Source: Desulfovibrionaceae bacterium UBA6814 (GTDB lineage: Bacteria > Desulfobacterota > Desulfovibrionia > Desulfovibrionales > Desulfovibrionaceae). From it: a DNA stretch of 17,817 nt. Every line of letters begins with the position of its first letter. Position 1 is the first letter of the stretch. Below, one piece after another: positions 14,092-17,817 of this stretch. The notes beneath the pieces are model-generated. The model made no database searches and had not been told where the DNA came from. It saw nothing but the letters and a program-made list of their open reading frames with translations. Location of the stretch: positions 46,738 through 64,554 of the forward strand of contig DKEU01000268.1 of NCBI GenBank assembly GCA_002452635.1, given 5' to 3'. A program made the position numbers and the translations under genes.

Positions 14092-14991
14092 TCACTGCGT
14101 AGTGAACCTTTCGAGTATCATTTCCAAGGCCGCATTGAATTCCTCCGGCTTCAACCGGGCCACGAAATGGCCAACGCCAGGGATCAACACGACGCTTTCG
14201 TGCAGTTTTTTTTCGTGGCCTGTCGGCGCTCCATTGATGTTGGCGAGCGCGCCTGCAAAAGTTGTAAGCTCCAGTGGCTCTTTTTCCGAATTCCATTTGA
14301 TGCACTCATATAACGCGCTTATTCCCATGCTGTGATCTGCGGCCAGCATTTTATCGTAGGTTGCATCTCTATATGCCTGATCTGCGTTTTGCGTGAACAT
14401 CGAGTTCACTGTTTCCGCCAAGGCGGTTGCATAGCTTGTTTTCAATCTTTCCAGAAAAGCCAGTTTCATGTTTTCCGGAACCGCAGCCAGCGGCGTATAA
14501 AATGCATCAACTCCAACGATCCCAACGACTCTTTCCCCCAGCAGTTTTGCTGCCTCGATCACTATCGGGCCTCCCATGGAATGGCCCACGAGAACCACTT
14601 TTTTCCCATCCACCGCATCGACCACCGCCGCAACGTCCTGCGCGAACGCCGTGATCGCGAATCGTTGGCGGTTGGCCGAGGAAGCACCGTGACCCGCCAA
14701 ATCCAACCAGACCACCTGATGCCTGTCGGAAAAATAATCCACCTGATACTGCCAGACTGTATGGTCGCCTAGCCAGCCATGGACAAATACGATGGCAGGT
14801 TCTCCCTGGCCGCTGATGCCATAGACAATGCGACTGCCATCCGCAGACTTCGTTGTTGATTCCTTGCTCTGAACAAGCGTGTTGCTTGTGGCGCAAGCAA
14901 ATACGAACAGGCAGATGACAGCTGCTGCAAAATATGTGGCGATTGCTCTTTTTATCTTCATGGCGCTCAGGAGTGGCGTATACTGAAACAT
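14092..14991 (-). CDS. Alpha/beta-hydrolase lipoprotein, low GC, probably acquired
   Basis: 299 residues. The ATG at 14991 is chosen because AAGGAG lies eight bases upstream; starting at the internal MKIKR (14961) would give a more ordinary signal peptide but has no ribosome site. The hydrophobic stretch 17-32 ends at Cys33 (VFAC), a lipobox with an unusual Phe before Ala, so it is either a lipoprotein or a normally cleaved export signal. Hydrolase motifs: oxyanion FVHGWLGD (69-76), nucleophile elbow GHSMGG with Ser138, catalytic His275 in GVGHFV. It should act in the periplasm on an ester-like or similar small substrate, identity unknown. Base composition is plainly different: 28 of 60 bases are G or C at 14401-14460, against 42 of 60 at 13501-13560. 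Confidence 0.87.
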   Translation of the reverse strand: MFQYTPLLSAMKIKRAIATYFAAAVICLFVFACATSNTLVQSKESTTKSADGSRIVYGISGQGEPAIVFVHGWLGDHTVWQYQVDYFSDRHQVVWLDLAGHGASSANRQRFAITAFAQDVAAVVDAVDGKKVVLVGHSMGGPIVIEAAKLLGERVVGIVGVDAFYTPLAAVPENMKLAFLERLKTSYATALAETVNSMFTQNADQAYRDATYDKMLAADHSMGISALYECIKWNSEKEPLELTTFAGALANINGAPTGHEKKLHESVVLIPGVGHFVARLKPEEFNAALEMILERFTTQ

Positions 14992-15022
14992 GCGTGCAGC
15001 TCCTTCATGTCGTGTCATGTTG

Positions 15023-15051
15023 ACGTAATATGCCTGCAAATTACTTGTCAA
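15023..15051 (-). promoter_or_regulatory. Promoter of the hydrolase gene
   Basis: On the minus strand a perfect TTGACA (complement of 15046-15051) overlaps the last codons of the methyltransferase gene. At 15 bases' distance follows TATTAC (complement of 15025-15030), and at 17 bases TTACGT (complement of 15023-15028). The region is AT-rich like the hydrolase gene itself, so the gene seems to carry its own promoter. Confidence 0.45.
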
Positions 15052-15763
15052 TGCGTGAATATTTTTCGATAGATGCATTTTCTGTCAGGGGCGCTCCAAC
15101 CACCAATCCCGACTTCCCGCCCTTCCTGGCCTCCACCAGGCACAGTCGGCAGGGGGCGTCGGGCTTGGGATGGACGTGCTGGAGGCGCTTGGGCTCCAGG
15201 CCGTTGGCCGTGAGGCTGGCGAGGAGTTCGGGCAGGCGGGCCGGGGGCAGGCACAGGGCCAGGCGGCCGCGAGGCGCGAGCAGGCGGGAGGCGGCGGCCA
15301 GGAAGTCGGCCAGGGTGGCGGTGGTCTCCTGGCGGGCCGCGGCCCGGGCCGGGTCGGGCGAGGTGCGGCACGCGCCGGGCACGCGGTACGGCGGGTTCAG
15401 GAGGCAGAGGTCAAAGGAGCCGGGTTGCAACCCGGGCACGTCCGGCAGGTTCGCCGCGTCGGCCGCGATGGCGGAGAAACGGTCGGCAACGCCGAGACGC
15501 TGGGCGTTGTCTCGGCTGGCGGCCACCATGGCCGGGGAGATGTCCAGGGCGGTCAGGGTGGCGGCGCAGTCCGGGTGGCCGAGTAGGAAGGCGAACCCCA
15601 CCACCCCGCACCCCGCGCCCAGGTCCAGCACCCGGCGCGTCGTGCCCGGGGCCGGGAACCCGGCCAGCAGCAGGGAATCTTTCGTGAAGCGGTAGCCCGC
15701 AGGCTGCGCCAGCCCGCGCGGGAACGCGGCCCGGGCCGCTGCGACGTCCCGGGGCAAGGGCAC
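15041..15763 (-). CDS. tRNA1(Val) N6-adenine methyltransferase-like protein (TrmN6/YfiC type), C-terminus probably altered
   Basis: 240 residues from GTG at 15763 (GGGGGAG seven bases upstream, inside the end of serB). An N-terminal substrate-side segment, QPAGYRFTKDSLLLAGF (20-36), is typical of the YfiC/TrmN6 group. The SAM site DLGAGCGVVG (47-56) and acidic ALDIS (72-76) follow, and NPPY (123-126) marks N6-adenine or glutamine-type methylation. The known family member methylates A37 of tRNA1(Val). A KGGK-x-G-L-V-V segment (215-222) leads into a final 17 or so residues that turn abruptly AT-rich and do not look like the usual end of the family. The gene lies four bases after serB, on the same strand, as the third of the murJ-serB-methyltransferase run. 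Confidence 0.8.
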   Translation of the reverse strand: MPLPRDVAAARAAFPRGLAQPAGYRFTKDSLLLAGFPAPGTTRRVLDLGAGCGVVGFAFLLGHPDCAATLTALDISPAMVAASRDNAQRLGVADRFSAIAADAANLPDVPGLQPGSFDLCLLNPPYRVPGACRTSPDPARAAARQETTATLADFLAAASRLLAPRGRLALCLPPARLPELLASLTANGLEPKRLQHVHPKPDAPCRLCLVEARKGGKSGLVVGAPLTENASIEKYSRIDK

Positions 15764-15767
15764 GGCC

Positions 15768-16985
15768 CTACTCCCCCAGCGCGTCCCGGTCCCTGAGCCC
15801 GAGCAAATAGAGAATCCCGTCCAGGCCCAGGCTGGAGATGGACTGGCCCGCGCCTTCGCGCACCACGGGCTTGGCGTGGAAGGCTATCCCTAAGCCCGCG
15901 CTGGAGAGCATGGGCAGGTCGTTGGCCCCGTCGCCCACGGCCACGGCCTGCTTGAGGTCGATGCCGAGCTGGCCGGCGATCTCCTTGAGCAGGGCCGCCT
16001 TCTTGGCCCCGTCCACGATCTCGCCCTTGACCCGGCCGGTGAGCTTGCCGTCCGCGATCTCCAACTCGTTGGCGTGCAAATAGTCGATGTTCAGCTTCTC
16101 CCGCAGCTTGGCCCCGAAGAAGGTGAACCCGCCCGAGAGCACGGCCACGGTGTAGCCGATGCGCTTGAGGGTGGTGATGAGCCGCTGCGCGCCCTCGGTG
16201 AGCGGCAGGCGCGCGGCCACCCGGTCCAGGGCCGCCTCGTCCAGGCCGGCCAGACAGGCCACCCGGCGTTTGAGGCTCTCCTTGAAGTCCAGCTCCCCGC
16301 GCATGGCCGCCTCGGTGACCCGGGCCACCTCCTCGCCCTTGCCCGCCTCCCGGGCCAGCTCGTCGATGCCCTCGCCGCGGATCAGGGTGGAGTCCATGTC
16401 CAGGGCGATGAGCCGGCGGTTGCGCCGGAACAGGTCGTCCTTCTGGAACGCGATGTCCACCCCGCACTCCCGGGAGATGTCCAGCAGCGAGCGCCGCATG
16501 GCGTCCGCGTCATGGGGCGTGCCGCGCATGGACAGCTCCACGCAGGCCCGGGGCAGGGCCGCGGGGGTGGTCAGGGAGATGCGGCCGGACAGCCGGGTGA
16601 TGAAGTCGCAGTTGAGGCCGTTGTCCGCGGCCGCGCCCGCGATGCGCGACACCTCGGCCGGGGTGATCTCCCGGGCCAGCAGGGTGATGATCCAGCGGTC
16701 CTTGCCCTGGCTGGCCACCCAGTCCTCGTAGCTCTCCAGGCTCACGGGCGTGAAGGCGATGTTCACCCCCAGCTCCCCGGCCTTGTAGATGAGCCGCTTG
16801 AAGATGGGCGCGGACACGGACTCCGCGGGTATCTCCACCAGGGCCGAGAGGTTGAGCTGGTCCTGGATCACGGCCTGGGACAGGTCCAGGATACGGACCT
16901 TGTACTCGGCCAGCACGGCCATGAGGGCGTGGAGCAGGCCCGGCTTGTCCTCGCCGGACACCTTCACGAGCACGATCTCGCGCAT
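15768..16985 (-). CDS. serB: Phosphoserine phosphatase with two ACT domains
   Basis: 405 residues. Two ACT-type regulatory domains fill about 3-85 and 97-180; the first opens with V-S-G-E-D-K-P-G-L-L-H-A-L. A HAD phosphatase follows: DMDST (196-200, nucleophile Asp196 and acid Asp198), Ser284 in VLSGGF, Lys328/329 in DGAKKA, and GDGAND (351-356). This is the complete SerB set, and the enzyme makes L-serine from phosphoserine in the last step of serine synthesis. The ACT pair resembles the long SerB type, which responds to amino acids; serine feedback is likely but not shown. The start has AAGGAG eight bases upstream. It follows murJ by three bases and precedes the methyltransferase by four. 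Confidence 0.95.
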   Translation of the reverse strand: MREIVLVKVSGEDKPGLLHALMAVLAEYKVRILDLSQAVIQDQLNLSALVEIPAESVSAPIFKRLIYKAGELGVNIAFTPVSLESYEDWVASQGKDRWIITLLAREITPAEVSRIAGAAADNGLNCDFITRLSGRISLTTPAALPRACVELSMRGTPHDADAMRRSLLDISRECGVDIAFQKDDLFRRNRRLIALDMDSTLIRGEGIDELAREAGKGEEVARVTEAAMRGELDFKESLKRRVACLAGLDEAALDRVAARLPLTEGAQRLITTLKRIGYTVAVLSGGFTFFGAKLREKLNIDYLHANELEIADGKLTGRVKGEIVDGAKKAALLKEIAGQLGIDLKQAVAVGDGANDLPMLSSAGLGIAFHAKPVVREGAGQSISSLGLDGILYLLGLRDRDALGE

Positions 16986-16988
16986 GGG

Positions 16989-17817
16989 TCAGACTCCTTT
17001 GCGGCCCATCCGGCGGCGGAGGGCGTCGGTCAAGAGAATCGCTTCGGGCACGCGGGCCAGGCGCGCGGCCAGGATGTACAGCGCGGCCCAGGCCGGGATG
17101 AAGGCCACGGCCCACTTCCCCATCGGTACGGTCGCCCAGGCCCCCAGGCCCAGGCCCAGGCTCAGCAGCGCCGCGCCCAGGGACCCGCGCAGGTAGTCGC
17201 GCCAGGGGCCGATGCGCCGGGCCAGGAGCCCGGACAAGAGCAGCGAGTTGGCCCAGGACGAGGCGCTGGCCGCCAGGGCCAGGCCCACGTGCTTGAGCGG
17301 CCCCATGAGCGCCAGCCCCAGCCCCACGTACACCAGCAAACAGAAGGCCGCCACCTTCACCGGGGTACGGGTGTCCTCGTGGGCGTAGTAGGCCGCCACC
17401 AGGGGCTTCACCTGGGCGAAGGCGGGCAGGCCCAGGGCGTAGGCCATCATGGCCTGGGAGGTGGCCGCCACCGCGGCCGGGTCGAAGGCCCCCCGGCCGA
17501 AGAGGAGCCGGGTCACGGGCTCGGACAGGGCCAGGAGCCCGGCCGTGGCGGGCAGGCAGATGAACAGGGAGAGCTTGAGCCCGGCGTTGAGCGTGCTCTT
17601 GAACTCCTCGCCCTGGCCGCTCACCGCCAGCGCGGCCAGGCTGGGCAGGGCCGCGGTGGACACCGCGATCCCGAACACGCCCAGGGGGAACTGCACCACC
17701 CGGTCCGCGTAGTAGAGGTACGAGATGCTGCCCTCGGCCAGAAACGAGGCCATGGCCGTGCCCAGCACGATGTTGAGCTGGTACACCGCGGACCCGAACA
17801 GGGTGGGGATCATGAGC
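16989..17817 (-). CDS. murJ: MurJ-type lipid II flippase, N-terminus beyond window
   Basis: The C-terminal part (about 275 residues) of a polytopic membrane protein; the frame stays open to the right edge. Recognisable MurJ/MviN features: ISYLYYADRVVQFPLGVFGI, then A-L-P-S-L-A, L-F-G-R-G-A-F-D, and the A-A-Y-Y-A-H-E-D-T-R-T-P-V-K stretch that is highly typical of MviN. MurJ flips lipid-linked peptidoglycan precursor to the periplasmic face. The end is only three bases before the serB start, so the two share a transcript. The last residues (RRRMGRKGV) form a basic cytoplasmic tail. Confidence 0.92.
   Translation of the reverse strand, partial: LMIPTLFGSAVYQLNIVLGTAMASFLAEGSISYLYYADRVVQFPLGVFGIAVSTAALPSLAALAVSGQGEEFKSTLNAGLKLSLFICLPATAGLLALSEPVTRLLFGRGAFDPAAVAATSQAMMAYALGLPAFAQVKPLVAAYYAHEDTRTPVKVAAFCLLVYVGLGLALMGPLKHVGLALAASASSWANSLLLSGLLARRIGPWRDYLRGSLGAALLSLGLGLGAWATVPMGKWAVAFIPAWAALYILAARLARVPEAILLTDALRRRMGRKGV

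Noticed and set aside
1..17817. CRISPR array, tRNA, rRNA, insertion sequence or prophage genes
   Set aside because: Nothing with regular spaced repeats, cloverleaf features, transposase motifs or phage proteins was seen on either strand.

Overview
The window reads as a chromosomal stretch of a high-GC Gram-negative bacterium. Cell-envelope genes (MurJ, lipoproteins), many short overlaps between genes, and the mix of gene families suggest a Desulfovibrio-like deltaproteobacterium. That placement is inference; no rRNA or other phylogenetic marker is present. Most genes are near 70% GC. Two stretches stand out as lower: the paralogous lipoprotein genes at the left end and a single hydrolase gene near 14.1-15.0 kb. 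I see no tRNA, rRNA, CRISPR array, transposase or phage gene.

Layout. 1-2681 (minus): two tandem, collinear paralogues of a lipoprotein carrying an uncharacterised N-terminal domain and a DegP-like trypsin domain. The second is cut by the left edge. Each has its own promoter, and a 19-bp perfect hairpin terminator lies between them. 2864-6675 (plus): a compact four-gene operon with the order and domain content of Pseudomonas aeruginosa siaABCD: PP2C phosphatase receptor, HATPase-like kinase, small phospho-switch protein and GGDEF diguanylate cyclase. 6751-8402 (plus): an archaeal-type phosphoglycerate mutase (or the related proposed homoserine kinase), translationally coupled to a YbgC-type thioesterase. 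8484-9143 (minus): a TetR regulator with a near-perfect palindromic operator just downstream of its own -10 box. 9486-10454 (minus) and 10656-11798 (plus): a divergent glycosyltransferase / MFS transporter pair. 12031-12633 (minus) and 12717-14066 (plus): a divergent LysE exporter / MocR regulator pair with interlocked promoters. 14092-14991 (minus): a low-GC alpha/beta-hydrolase lipoprotein, apparently a recent arrival. 15041-17817 (minus): murJ (partial), serB and a trmN6-like methyltransferase, closely packed.

How the parts work together. In the sia-type operon, SiaA (sensing through two periplasmic Cache-like modules) and SiaB should set the phosphorylation state of SiaC, which in turn controls c-di-GMP synthesis by SiaD, as worked out in Pseudomonas. 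LysE and MocR look like an export gene with its dedicated regulator. The hydrolase lies directly downstream of the methyltransferase gene. Its promoter overlaps the methyltransferase stop codon, and the methyltransferase C-terminus appears to have been replaced at the insertion junction. Nothing here is clearly a wholly new system. The most unusual items are the paired lipoprotein proteases with an unassigned N-terminal domain, the sia-type operon with departures at key sites, and the hydrolase insertion.
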